A stretch of DNA of 64,000 nucleotides from Merdimmobilis hominis (GTDB taxonomy: Bacteria; Bacillota; Clostridia; Oscillospirales; Ruminococcaceae), in contig NZ_JACJKY010000005.1 in NCBI RefSeq assembly GCF_016901855.1, forward strand, positions 62,001 to 126,000. Reading direction: 5' to 3'. A model generated the notes under the pieces. It was not told the origin of the DNA. It was given only the letters and a program-made list of their open reading frames with translations, and searched no databases. Positions within the stretch are counted from its first letter, which is position 1; each line of letters begins with the position of its first letter. The position numbers and the translations under genes were made by a program. Positions 28,663 to 37,566 of the stretch are shown piece after piece.

Positions 28663-28921
28663 GCAGGTGCGGACAAAAATGATCGCGGAGCTTTATGTAC
28701 CCGCGGCACAAAAACGGTTTGACGTGCGCATTCCGCTGGATTTGCGTGTACACGAGCTCACCCGGCTTTTGTCAAAGCTTTTGTCCGAGGTGGAGCCTGG
28801 CAGCTATGCGTTCGATGCGGATGCGGTGCTGTGTGAATATCAGACCGGAAATGTCTACAGTGCATCTTTAACGCCAAGAGAGATGGGATGGAAAAACGGA
28901 ATCCGGCTTTTACTGCTTTAA
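28652..28921 (+). CDS. EsaB/YukD-like ubiquitin-fold protein
   Basis: An 89-residue cytoplasmic protein with the pattern of YukD/EsaB: KMIAELYVPAAQKRFDVRIP at the start, VHELTRLLSKLL in the helix, and a terminal MGWKNGIRLLLL strand. Members are small ubiquitin-like accessory or regulatory parts of Firmicutes type VII systems. Its start overlaps essC, implying translational coupling. It supports the identification of the locus as a T7SSb-type system. Confidence 0.88.
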   Translation: MKNEQVRTKMIAELYVPAAQKRFDVRIPLDLRVHELTRLLSKLLSEVEPGSYAFDADAVLCEYQTGNVYSASLTPREMGWKNGIRLLLL

Positions 28922-28957
28922 TGTGCATACATGCCGGAAAAAAGGAGGGAAGCGGCG

Positions 28958-29254
28958 ATGAACACGGAAGAACGGACCCGTCAAAGAGAACAGGAGCTTT
29001 TGATGTATGCGCAGCAGCTGCGTGAGGCGAAACAGCAGGCAGAACAATTAAAAGCGGGTGTTCGTCAGGCATGGAATGCGCCGGAAACCGCATATATTCT
29101 CGAAGCGGTCGAAAAAGCGGCCGCAGAACTTACCCGTGAGATCGAGAGTATGGAAACGCTCGCTGCCCACATCTCGGAAAAAGCGGCACAGCAGCGTGTG
29201 CAGGCAGAGCTTTTGCAGACGGATTTACTGCTTGCGGATGACGGCTTGTTTTAA
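28958..29254 (+). CDS. Small helical protein with WXG100-like turn
   Basis: A 98-residue coiled-coil protein: a first long helix (EQELLMYAQQLREAKQQAEQ), a turn AWNAPE near residue 45, and a second helix (LEAVEKAAAELTREIESMET). The helix-turn-helix shape and Trp at the turn resemble WXG100 proteins, but the Gly of WXG is absent. The ATG at 28958 follows AAAGGAGGG. It is placed right after essC and the EsaB-like gene, where WXG100-like substrates or chaperones are common. Function unassigned. Confidence 0.75.
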   Translation: MNTEERTRQREQELLMYAQQLREAKQQAEQLKAGVRQAWNAPETAYILEAVEKAAAELTREIESMETLAAHISEKAAQQRVQAELLQTDLLLADDGLF

Positions 29255-29284
29255 TATCATATCAAAAGGAAAGGAGCAGACTCT

Positions 29285-29656
29285 GTGGATGAAATCAAGA
29301 TTCAAACCGGTTGGTGCGATGAATTGTGTGTGCAGTCAAGAGGCTGTATTTCGATTTTGCAGGAAACCGCATCGGCGCTTGCGGGAATGCGTGCGGATGT
29401 GCAGACGTTCGACGAAGAAACCCGTCAGTCGTTTTTGAAGCTTCACAACAGGATTGAGCAGACAAAAGAGCGGATGGAACGGATTGAATCGTTTTTGCAA
29501 AGCGGAATTTTTACATATGAGCGCCTGGAGCGCAGTCTCACCATGCAGGCACAGCAGATGACCGGCGGGCTGCTGCTTTCAGAACCGGCGCAAAATCAAT
29601 GGGCGCAGATGTTTTACGGTGAAGCGGATATAGAGGATAACACAACAGGGGAGTGA
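29285..29656 (+). CDS. Helical protein of unknown function in T7SS operon
   Basis: A 123-residue protein made mostly of long helices (LHNRIEQTKERMERIESFLQ), no signal peptide, no membrane segment. It starts with GTG at 29285, eight bases after AAAGGAG. It lies between a WXG100-like gene and the FHA gene within the operon, 6 bp before the latter. It could be a secreted WXG100-like substrate, an adaptor or a structural component; nothing in the sequence decides. It is one of the unrecognised genes that distinguish this locus. Confidence 0.7.
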   Translation: MDEIKIQTGWCDELCVQSRGCISILQETASALAGMRADVQTFDEETRQSFLKLHNRIEQTKERMERIESFLQSGIFTYERLERSLTMQAQQMTGGLLLSEPAQNQWAQMFYGEADIEDNTTGE

Positions 29657-29662
29657 CGATCG

Positions 29663-30775
29663 ATGAATTTTTTATATCAGACGGACGAGAAAAACGGGAT
29701 TTTTTCCGTGGGAATTGAACCGGGCGTCATGCTCGATTTTCAAAAGCTTGATCTTTTGAAAACAATACCCGGAACGGCGCCGTGTCAGGTGACATTCCGC
29801 GATGGTGTGCGGTATCTCGATTATTTTGTCGGCGGATTTTTTCCGGTCAGCAGTTTGTTTTCATCGGAGATGACGCGCGCAGGCTTTTTTGATGTGATGG
29901 AAAAGCTTGCAGCAGCGGCAGCCGCTGTACAGAACGGCGGCATTGATACGCAGATTCTTTTGGAGCCGGAGCATGTGTTTTTATGTGAACAGGGTGCGGC
30001 ATTTTGTTATGCGCCGGTCGAGGGCTATCAGAATCAGGGCGTGCGCACGCTTTTGCTCGATGTGATTTATCGCAGTGTGTTTTCAAAGGCGGAGGGCAGC
30101 TCTTATGTGACGCCGATTGTATCGTATTTGCAGAATGCACCGTTTTCGATCGCAGAATTTCAGTCCTTGCTGTACTCTGTAAAGATGAGCAGCCAGTCCT
30201 CTTGTTATTATACGCCGCAGCAGCCTTGCACGGAGGATTTTTCCGATGCAAAGGGCGGAACGGTGCTCATTTCCGATGCGGCACAGTTTAATGAATACGC
30301 TGTGCATGCAGAGGAAATGCGAAAAGCGGAAGAAGCCCGCCTTGCCGAGGAAGCACGAAAAGCCGAAGAGGCCCGCCTTGCTGAGGAAGCGCGAAAAGCC
30401 GAAGAGGCCCGCCTTACTGAGGAAGCACGAAAAGCCGAAGAGGCCCGCCTTACCGAGGAAGCACGGAAAGCCGCAGAGGCCAAACCGGCAGTGCTCTGGT
30501 ATCCGAAAACGAACGAGCGGGTGCAGCTCTTAGAATGTGTGACACGCATCGGTAAAAAGCGCGACAGCGTCGATTTCTGTATTGCAGGAAATCCGGCGGT
30601 CAGCCGTCATCATGCCGATATTGTCAGAAAAGACGGTGCATATTATCTGATTGATCAGAATTCGCTTAATAAAAGCCGGGTAAACGGTGTATTCGCATCG
30701 CCGATGCAGGAGGTTTTGCTCCATGCGGGCGATCGGATTGATCTTGCCGATGAAATTTTGATTTTTGAAGGATAA
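29663..30775 (+). CDS. FHA-domain protein with DUF6382-like N-terminus
   Basis: A 370-residue cytoplasmic protein. Residues 1 to about 195 resemble the DUF6382-type domain found before FHA domains in Clostridia (YLDYFVGGFFPVSSLFSS, then LEPEHVFLCEQG), and may be a pseudokinase-like fold related in shape to EssB; this is uncertain. Residues about 217 to 275 are a charged helical repeat of unit EEARKAEEARLA. Residues 275 to 370 form an FHA domain with core motifs RIGKKRDSVDF, NPAVSRHHADIV and NKSRVNGV, expected to bind phosphothreonine. It immediately precedes the kinase gene. Confidence 0.85.
   Translation: MNFLYQTDEKNGIFSVGIEPGVMLDFQKLDLLKTIPGTAPCQVTFRDGVRYLDYFVGGFFPVSSLFSSEMTRAGFFDVMEKLAAAAAAVQNGGIDTQILLEPEHVFLCEQGAAFCYAPVEGYQNQGVRTLLLDVIYRSVFSKAEGSSYVTPIVSYLQNAPFSIAEFQSLLYSVKMSSQSSCYYTPQQPCTEDFSDAKGGTVLISDAAQFNEYAVHAEEMRKAEEARLAEEARKAEEARLAEEARKAEEARLTEEARKAEEARLTEEARKAAEAKPAVLWYPKTNERVQLLECVTRIGKKRDSVDFCIAGNPAVSRHHADIVRKDGAYYLIDQNSLNKSRVNGVFASPMQEVLLHAGDRIDLADEILIFEG
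30319..30483 (+). repeat. 36-bp coding repeats for EEARKAEEARLA
   Basis: About four near-identical 36-bp units encode 12 residues each inside the FHA gene. Near identity at DNA level indicates recent expansion; the product is a highly charged helix that may act as a rigid spacer. Confidence 0.8.
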
Positions 30776-30801
30776 TCGGCGGAAACGGAGGGGAAAACCG
30801 A

Positions 30802-32847
30802 ATGCTAAGACGTGGAGATGTTCTCGATGGCGTTTATCAGATCATTGAGGAGATCGGTGCCGGCGGAACCGGTATTATTTATAAGGCATACCACCTTCGG
30901 CTGGGACGGTATGTGGTTGTCAAAAAAATCAAAGACGAAGTGGCTGCCCGTATTAACGCGCGCACCGAAGCGGATATTTTAAAACGGTTAAAGCACACCT
31001 ACCTGCCGCAGGTCTATGACTTTTTGGAGGTGGGCGGCGGCATTTATACCGTCATTGATTTTATCGAGGGACAGTCGCTCGATTATTATATCAAAAACGG
31101 CTATCGGATCGAGCAAAAACAGCTGCTTCTCTGGGCAAAACAGCTGTGCGAAGCGCTTGTCTATCTGCACGCACAGACACCGCCGATCATCCACAGTGAT
31201 ATCAAGCCGCAGAATATCATGATTACGCCGCAGGGCAATGTGTGCCTGATCGATTTTAATATCTCGCTTGACGGGCAGGGAAGCAGCCAGGTCAGCGGCT
31301 TGAGTGCCGGTTATGCGCCGCCGGAGCAATATCCGGAAAACTGGCCGCCGATGATGGGTATGGGCGGTACGCCGTTCCCGATGGTGATGCCGCTGGATGC
31401 GCGGTCGGATATTTACAGCCTGGGCGCAACATTTTATCATCTGATGACCGGTGTAAAACCGGAAAAATCGACCGGTCCGGTGACACCGATTTCCGTGCGG
31501 CGTCCGCCTTACAGCCAGGCGTTTGTCGAAATTGTCGAAAAGATGATGCAGCCCGATCCGAACCGCCGCTATCAGACAGCGGCTGAACTGCTCGGTGTAC
31601 TCACGAACATCCGCAGACTTGATCGCACCTATATCCGTCACCGCCGTAAACAGCACACCGTTACGATTGTATTTTCGATTCTGATGACGCTGTCGGTGCT
31701 CGTTTCCGTAACGGGATTTTTGAAAATGGGCACCGAACAGGAGGCGCAGTATGCGTCACTCGTCGAGCAGGGCAAAGCCGCCTGTGAAAACGGCGACTAT
31801 GAAGCAGGACTTTCGCTTTATGACCAGGCAATCAATCTTTACAGCACAAAGCTGCCTGCCTATTACGAAAAGCTGCTGGCGTATGTCGAGCAGGGTGAAT
31901 ATCTGGCGTGTGTGCAGTACGGACGGCTGATTTTCACAAATCCGGGACTGACGAAGGCCATGGAAGCAGATCCTGTGGGTGCGGCGGATCTTTACTATAT
32001 GATTGCAAACGCATGGTTTGAACAGGAAAACTACGCAAAGGCAGTCGGTTATTATGAAGAAGCCGTTTTGCGAAACAGCGAAAACCCGGATTATTACCGC
32101 GATTATGCAATTTCGTTGGCGCGGATGCAGCAGGTGGACGAGGCACAACAGGTGCTTTCAGCTGCAAAAAACTGCGGAATGGACAACGATTCCGTCACAC
32201 TTGTCGAAGCGGAACTGCTGCTCGCTGAAGGAGATTGGCAGCAGGCAAGCGAGCGGTTTGAGAATGTGTTTTTAACGACGCAGAACGATACAACACGGTA
32301 TCAGGCGTATCTTTTATGTGCACGGGCATACCGCACGGGCGGAAAGCTCGACGAGGAAATTGAAGTGCTCGAACAGGCACGCAGCGCCGTGGCACCAAAC
32401 CGTGTGAGCGCGATCGTGTCATCACTTGCACAGGCGTATATGCGGCGTGCGCAGTCGGCGGGCGGCAATTTGCAGGCAGACTGCGAAAAAGCGCTCGAAT
32501 GTTATGAAACACTCAAAGCGCAGGGTAATGATTCGACGGAAATGAAGCTGAATACGGCATTTGTGAATCAGCTTTTGCGTCGGTATGAGGAGGCAGAGCA
32601 GATTCTGACCGAATTACAGGCACAATCACCGGATGATTATCGTCCGTATATGCGGCTTGCATTGCTCTACGGTGCAATGGAGGACGAAAAGCCGCAGGAA
32701 ACGCGGGATTATACCGCAGTGCGCGAGATGTATGAAAAAGCGGTCGCGTACTATGAGCAGGCAAGAATTCAGGGCGTCAGCGATGAACAGATGCAGGTGC
32801 TTGAAACCATGATGCAGCAGATCATCGACGGCGGCTGGATTGGTTAA
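30802..32847 (+). CDS. Membrane Ser/Thr protein kinase with C-terminal TPR repeats
   Basis: A 681-residue PknB-like kinase. The kinase domain (about 8 to 270) has the glycine loop GAGGTGIIY (19 to 27), the ATP lysine K41 in VVVKKIK, the catalytic loop HSDIKPQN (Asp133) and LIDFNIS in place of DFG. SAGYAPPEQY marks the P+1 region. One membrane helix (about 287 to 308) is followed by TPR repeats that would lie outside the cell or in the membrane-proximal space. It probably phosphorylates FHA ligands in the same operon. Ala-Gly/HSD/DFN variants are common in Clostridia kinases, so activity is likely. Confidence 0.93.
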   Translation: MLRRGDVLDGVYQIIEEIGAGGTGIIYKAYHLRLGRYVVVKKIKDEVAARINARTEADILKRLKHTYLPQVYDFLEVGGGIYTVIDFIEGQSLDYYIKNGYRIEQKQLLLWAKQLCEALVYLHAQTPPIIHSDIKPQNIMITPQGNVCLIDFNISLDGQGSSQVSGLSAGYAPPEQYPENWPPMMGMGGTPFPMVMPLDARSDIYSLGATFYHLMTGVKPEKSTGPVTPISVRRPPYSQAFVEIVEKMMQPDPNRRYQTAAELLGVLTNIRRLDRTYIRHRRKQHTVTIVFSILMTLSVLVSVTGFLKMGTEQEAQYASLVEQGKAACENGDYEAGLSLYDQAINLYSTKLPAYYEKLLAYVEQGEYLACVQYGRLIFTNPGLTKAMEADPVGAADLYYMIANAWFEQENYAKAVGYYEEAVLRNSENPDYYRDYAISLARMQQVDEAQQVLSAAKNCGMDNDSVTLVEAELLLAEGDWQQASERFENVFLTTQNDTTRYQAYLLCARAYRTGGKLDEEIEVLEQARSAVAPNRVSAIVSSLAQAYMRRAQSAGGNLQADCEKALECYETLKAQGNDSTEMKLNTAFVNQLLRRYEEAEQILTELQAQSPDDYRPYMRLALLYGAMEDEKPQETRDYTAVREMYEKAVAYYEQARIQGVSDEQMQVLETMMQQIIDGGWIG

Positions 32848-32865
32848 CACAAGGAGGGAAACCCG

Positions 32866-33012
32866 ATGACATTGGGACAATGGATGTTTTACGGGGGAAT
32901 CGTCAGCTTCAGCGTTTTTTGCATTGCGCTGATTATCATAAAGATCGTACTTGCGTCAAAAGGAAAGCGATTAAAAGCGCGGTTTGATGCAGAATATGGT
33001 CCGGAAAAATGA
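32866..33012 (+). CDS. 48-residue single-pass membrane protein
   Basis: A short gene with its own good ribosome binding site (AAGGAGGG, eight bases before the ATG at 32866). It encodes a hydrophobic segment (residues about 9 to 30, GGIVSFSVFCIALIIIKIVL) followed by a basic tail (SKGKRLKARF). It lies 18 bp after the kinase gene and 31 bp before the next gene, so it is part of the operon. No family is recognised; it may be a small membrane partner of the kinase or of the secretion machine. Confidence 0.72.
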   Translation: MTLGQWMFYGGIVSFSVFCIALIIIKIVLASKGKRLKARFDAEYGPEK

Positions 33013-33043
33013 AAGCTGAAAACGGATAAAGGGGGAAGTCTTT

Positions 33044-35236
33044 TTGAAGTATTGTACACGATGCGGCAGGCCGAATGATGACCGGGCGAAATTCTGTACT
33101 GCGTGCGGTGCAGCATTTTCCGAGATGGAAAAGGTCACAGCGCCACAGCCGACTGATATGAACCAGGCGCAGACGCCGTCTGCACCGCAGGGCAGTGAAG
33201 AAACAGTCCTGTTACATAATAACGTGCCGCCGGTGAATGCGAGCGGTGACGAGGGCACGGTGCTGCTTAACAATGTCCCGCCGGTGAATGCGAGCGGGGA
33301 CGAGGGCACTGTGCTGCTTAATAACGTCCCGCCGGTGAATGCGAGCGGGGACGAGGGCACTGTGCTGCTTGATAACGTCCCGCCGGTGAATGCGAGCGGG
33401 GACGAGGGCACTGTGCTGCTTGATAACGTCCCGCCGGTGAATGCGAGCGGGGACGAGGGCACGGTGCTGCTTGATAACGTCCCGCCGGTGAATGCGAGCG
33501 GGGACGAGGGCACTGTGCTGCTTGATAACGTCCCGCCGGTGAATGCGAGCGGTGACGAGGGCACAGTGCCGATGAATCAGCCGAATGAGCCGGCTTTTAT
33601 CCCGCCGGTACAGCAGCCATATGAGCAAAATCCGGCATATATGCAGCCGCCGATGGCCAATGCACCGCAGGAAGCAGGCGCTGCACCGCCTGTCCCGCCG
33701 TTCATTCCGCCGCAAAACGACGGCAGCACCTTTGTTCCGCCGGAAAATAACCTGCCGCCAAAAGATCCGAACCGCAAAAAACGCGGTAAGCTGATTACAC
33801 TGCTCTGTGTCATCGGCGTTGTGGTGATCGGCGCGATTGTGGGGATTGTGATCTGGCTTTCGACCAACCCGTTTGAAAGCCCAGCGGCAGAGGCACTCGC
33901 ACTCGGCGACAAATATCTTGAAGAACTCGACTATGCGCATGCGGTTGCATCGTTTACAAAAGCAACCGAGATCGATCCGAACAACAAGGACGCTTATTTG
34001 GGTCTTGCGCAGGCGTATAACGGCTTAGAGGAATATGCGCAGGCGGAAGCAACTTATCAGCAGCTTCTTGAGCTTGACGAAAAAAACACCGTTGCATACC
34101 GGGAGCTTGCCGAGCTGTATCTGCGTCAGCAGAAACTGACCGAGGCAAAGGAACTGTTAGAGAAAGCATCCGGACTGGTGGATGACGAGTCGATTCGTGC
34201 GCTTTACGAGGAAACCTCTCCGGAGGCACCGACGTTTTCCGTTGCACCGGGTGCGTATGACACGCGCCAGGCGGTTTCGCTCGTGCCGGCAAAAGAGGGA
34301 CACATCATTCACTATACACTCGATGGCACAACGCCGACCATCGATTCGCTTGTTTATAACGAGCCGATCATTTTAAGAAACGGCCAGACCACAATCAAAG
34401 CAATCGCTGTCAGCAGCTATGGCTTTGAAAGCGAGGAAACGACCGGCGCATATACAATCAATCTTGAAAGTCAGGTCGTTACCTTTGAAGATCCGAATAT
34501 TGAATATGCGGTGCGCAATGTGCTCAACAAGTATTTTGGCGATCTGTATGATGATGAGGTGGCACAGATTACATCGCTTTGCATCGTTGGTGATACGGTC
34601 ATGGACTCATCGGATGCGGTCGTGTTTGTGGAAGACGGCTATCAATACTGGGGAAGCTCCTGGGTATATTCGGATATGGGTCCGGTCAAAACGCTCAACG
34701 ATCTTCAAAAAATGCCGTTTTTGAAGAAATTCTGCATTGCATATCAGGAAGGCCTCGACATCACGGCACTTTCCTCTGCATCACAGCTTGAGGAACTGTC
34801 GCTTATCCATGTAGGTGTGAGCGATCTTTCGCCGATTGCAAATCTCACCAATTTAAAACGGCTGTGTGTCGGTTCGAATGCAGTAACCGATCTTTCGCCG
34901 GTTGCAAACCTCACCAATTTAAGAAGCCTTGCATTTTGGAACAACCAAGTGAGCGATATCAGCGCCGTTTCGAATTTGAAAGAACTGACCTATCTTGATT
35001 TTGCCAAAAACAATGTGAGCGATCTTTCACCGATCAAAGGACTCGAAAAACTTTCCGATCTGTGGATGTATCAAAACCAGGTGTCTGATTTCAGCCCGCT
35101 TGAAGATGTTTCAAGTCTGCGGGTGCTGATGGTCCGCGACAATCCGATCAGCGATAAAACATCCCTGCAAAAGGTATTTCCGCGGCTGAGCCGGATTGAT
35201 GTGGATGTGATTGACAGAGGAGGGGATACAGAATGA
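33044..35236 (+). CDS. Zinc-ribbon, DEGTV-repeat, TPR and LRR membrane protein
   Basis: A 730-residue mosaic protein: an N-terminal zinc ribbon (Cys4, Cys7, Cys18, Cys21); seven 17-residue repeats of NVPPVNASGDEGTVLLD (residues 60 to 178); a Pro-rich linker; one membrane helix (about 247 to 270); TPR-like repeats (about 280 to 385); a CHB_HEX_C_1-like beta domain (HYTLDGTTPTIDS); and internalin-type leucine-rich repeats (about 575 to 720, VSDLSPIANLTNLKRL). The N-terminus should be cytoplasmic and the rest external. The repeat Thr residues may be kinase targets bound by the FHA protein. It begins with TTG at 33044 after AAAGGGGG. Confidence 0.88.
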   Translation: MKYCTRCGRPNDDRAKFCTACGAAFSEMEKVTAPQPTDMNQAQTPSAPQGSEETVLLHNNVPPVNASGDEGTVLLNNVPPVNASGDEGTVLLNNVPPVNASGDEGTVLLDNVPPVNASGDEGTVLLDNVPPVNASGDEGTVLLDNVPPVNASGDEGTVLLDNVPPVNASGDEGTVPMNQPNEPAFIPPVQQPYEQNPAYMQPPMANAPQEAGAAPPVPPFIPPQNDGSTFVPPENNLPPKDPNRKKRGKLITLLCVIGVVVIGAIVGIVIWLSTNPFESPAAEALALGDKYLEELDYAHAVASFTKATEIDPNNKDAYLGLAQAYNGLEEYAQAEATYQQLLELDEKNTVAYRELAELYLRQQKLTEAKELLEKASGLVDDESIRALYEETSPEAPTFSVAPGAYDTRQAVSLVPAKEGHIIHYTLDGTTPTIDSLVYNEPIILRNGQTTIKAIAVSSYGFESEETTGAYTINLESQVVTFEDPNIEYAVRNVLNKYFGDLYDDEVAQITSLCIVGDTVMDSSDAVVFVEDGYQYWGSSWVYSDMGPVKTLNDLQKMPFLKKFCIAYQEGLDITALSSASQLEELSLIHVGVSDLSPIANLTNLKRLCVGSNAVTDLSPVANLTNLRSLAFWNNQVSDISAVSNLKELTYLDFAKNNVSDLSPIKGLEKLSDLWMYQNQVSDFSPLEDVSSLRVLMVRDNPISDKTSLQKVFPRLSRIDVDVIDRGGDTE
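33221..33577 (+). repeat. Seven 51-bp tandem repeats encoding DEGTV modules
   Basis: Seven head-to-tail copies of a 51-bp unit (17 codons) with very few base differences between copies, so copy number may vary between strains. Each unit carries D-E-G-T-V followed by LL in the first six copies and PM in the last. A divergent eighth motif (EETVLL) precedes the array. Confidence 0.95.
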
Positions 35237-37566
35237 CAATACTGGAATGGGTACTGATCGGCATCGGCGCCGTGCTGTTTTTAGGCGGTGCTGTGATGAT
35301 GCTGATAGGATTTTTGAAAAAGAAATCTCTGATTCTGTTTAAAATCGTTCCCGGTGCGGCGGCACTCGTTGGTCTTGTGACGGCGATTGTCGTCGGTGTT
35401 GGTGTGATGCAGAGCAATATGCTTACCATGCGGGAAAATTATGTTGCATGCAGACTCATCGAGGTGGAAAGCTATCAGCCGGCACAGCTTGCGGCGCAGA
35501 CGGCATTTTCAAGAAATCCGAATGTGCAGTCGGCACAGCTTGCGGCGCTGAGCTTGGCGCTTGAGAAAAAATACAGTCAGGCAGAGATGGCGGCTGAGCG
35601 GTATCAAAAACGGTTTGCCGACAGCACGCTGACCGAGATTGCCGATCTTTGCAAAAGCGCACTCGACGGAGAAGATGTCCAGGCAAAATTATTGCTCATT
35701 CATAAGAAAATCAAAGCACAGCTTTCCCTGTCTGAGCAGGAGCGAAACAAAGCAGAGAGTATCGTAAACATTCAGGCACAAGTCAGCCTTGGGGAAACGG
35801 GCTCCATCCAAAGCGATCTGCAGACGCTTGCCGGAGAAACCGATCCGCTGTCCTGCAAAGCAATTGCGCAGGGCAATATGGCGCTTGGCAATATGACGGC
35901 AACGTTTGAGATGCTCGAACAGGCGGCGCTTAACGATTCATCGTTCCCGGCGCGTGCGGCACTCGCACAGCTTGCGGCAAGCGGTGTGCAGAAACCAACC
36001 GAAACACCGGACACCGAGCGGGCAGATCTTGAACAGAAAATTGCGCAAAAAAATCAGGAAATTGACCAGCTGTATCAAAAGGTGAACAATCAGGCGGAAG
36101 TCAACGAAGTGGAAAGACAGCGCCTGCAAAAGCAGATTGCAGAGCTTGAGGAAGAAGTTCAAACGCTGTATGATGAATCGAATTCGATCTATGTCAAACG
36201 TGCGGTGAACTATATTCTTGCACAGAATCCGTCGAGCGACGACGAGATGGCATATAACTTGGTGCTTGCACAGTTATATTTCCGAATGGGCGATATGGAA
36301 ACATCCCGCACCTATCTGGAAAAAGCGCTTTCGCTGTCGTTCACAGGCGACAATACGGGCTATCTGTCGGTTGAAATGGCGGATGTGCTCGATGCATATG
36401 ACAACAGCACAAAAGCAACCTCATTTGATGATTTTGAAGTACCGGATTATGACAGTGCGGGCACCCCGGAAACCGATCAGGAAAGCGATGCAGTCATCAG
36501 CAATGATCCGGTGGCTTCGATTCAGACGCTTCTTTGGTCAATGACACAGTACACTTCTTACGGAGATGTCGCATACACCGAAACGATTGAAGGCATTGAA
36601 GACGAAGAGGACAGTGTCCAGACCACACAGTTCAGTGCGTTTTTATTGGAAACACTGCAGGATCTGCGCACAGGACTGCATATCGGAAAAGTAGATACCA
36701 CCAATTATCCGGAAATTTCCGTGAGCATCAACGTGTCCAAACGCAAAGACGATGGTACAGATTACACTGCCGGTGATTTTAAAGTATTCGATCAGGGCAA
36801 GGAAATCACCGATTTTGAGCTGGTACAGAGTGAAGAAAACGAACAGACAAATGTCTGCCTCGTTGTTGACCACAGCGGCAGTATGTCGGGTGACGGTCTT
36901 TTCCAGGCAAAACGCGCGGTGTCAAGCTTTGTGCAGACTGCGGGCAACAGCATGAATCTGGGTCTTGCGGTGTTTGACCATGCAGCACAGGTGCTGTGTC
37001 CGATTACCGATTCCAAAGGTACGGTCCAGCATGCAATGGATACCGTCACAGCAGACGGCGGCACGAATATTTCCGAAGGACTTCTGGCAGGCATGAGCGC
37101 ATTGCAGGGCAAAGACGGCAACCGGATTATCGTATTGCTTTCGGACGGCGCAGACAGCAGCGAATCTGCGGCACAAATGCGTTCGGTTATCAGTCAGCTT
37201 AACGCGCAGGGCATCGTCGTGTATGCGGTCGGCTTTGATTTTGCAGATTCGTCGTATTTAAGCGGCATCTGCGAATCGACGGGCGGAAAATTCCTGCGTG
37301 CGCAGACATCCGAAGAGCTTGCAAGCGTCTATCAGACGATCGAAAAATTCCTGACACAGGATTATGTGATTCGTTTTACAGTCAAAGAAGACGAACAAGA
37401 TTACGAACGTGAGATTCGCATTTCACTTGAAAACGGCGTGTTTGACGAAAGAGAATATTTTGTCGGCGTTGATCCGGATAAGATCGAACAGGAAGCCAAT
37501 CAGCCGCCGCAGGCAAACTTCTTTGAACAGATCGGCGGTTCCGGAAAGGAGGAGAGTAACCCGTGA
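35233..37566 (+). CDS. VWA-domain membrane protein with helical repeats
   Basis: A 777-residue protein. Two N-terminal membrane helices (residues about 5 to 27 and 34 to 58), a TPR-like and coiled-coil region (about 70 to 390, with EIDQLYQKVNNQAEVNEVER), and a von Willebrand A domain (about 535 to 730) with a complete metal site DHSGSMSG (Asp546, Ser548, Ser550). The VWA domain probably binds protein partners outside the cell. The ATG at 35233 overlaps the preceding stop (ATGA), so the two are translationally coupled. It has no known counterpart in the S. aureus or B. subtilis T7SS. Confidence 0.88.
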   Translation: MTILEWVLIGIGAVLFLGGAVMMLIGFLKKKSLILFKIVPGAAALVGLVTAIVVGVGVMQSNMLTMRENYVACRLIEVESYQPAQLAAQTAFSRNPNVQSAQLAALSLALEKKYSQAEMAAERYQKRFADSTLTEIADLCKSALDGEDVQAKLLLIHKKIKAQLSLSEQERNKAESIVNIQAQVSLGETGSIQSDLQTLAGETDPLSCKAIAQGNMALGNMTATFEMLEQAALNDSSFPARAALAQLAASGVQKPTETPDTERADLEQKIAQKNQEIDQLYQKVNNQAEVNEVERQRLQKQIAELEEEVQTLYDESNSIYVKRAVNYILAQNPSSDDEMAYNLVLAQLYFRMGDMETSRTYLEKALSLSFTGDNTGYLSVEMADVLDAYDNSTKATSFDDFEVPDYDSAGTPETDQESDAVISNDPVASIQTLLWSMTQYTSYGDVAYTETIEGIEDEEDSVQTTQFSAFLLETLQDLRTGLHIGKVDTTNYPEISVSINVSKRKDDGTDYTAGDFKVFDQGKEITDFELVQSEENEQTNVCLVVDHSGSMSGDGLFQAKRAVSSFVQTAGNSMNLGLAVFDHAAQVLCPITDSKGTVQHAMDTVTADGGTNISEGLLAGMSALQGKDGNRIIVLLSDGADSSESAAQMRSVISQLNAQGIVVYAVGFDFADSSYLSGICESTGGKFLRAQTSEELASVYQTIEKFLTQDYVIRFTVKEDEQDYEREIRISLENGVFDEREYFVGVDPDKIEQEANQPPQANFFEQIGGSGKEESNP

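Noticed and set aside
33221-33577. CRISPR array
   Set aside because: Units are contiguous 51-bp coding repeats without unique spacers and encode protein.
33212-33940. Repeat-rich minus-strand open frame of 242 residues
   Set aside because: It mirrors the 51-bp coding repeats of the 33044 gene; repeats lacking stops in one frame often lack them in others.
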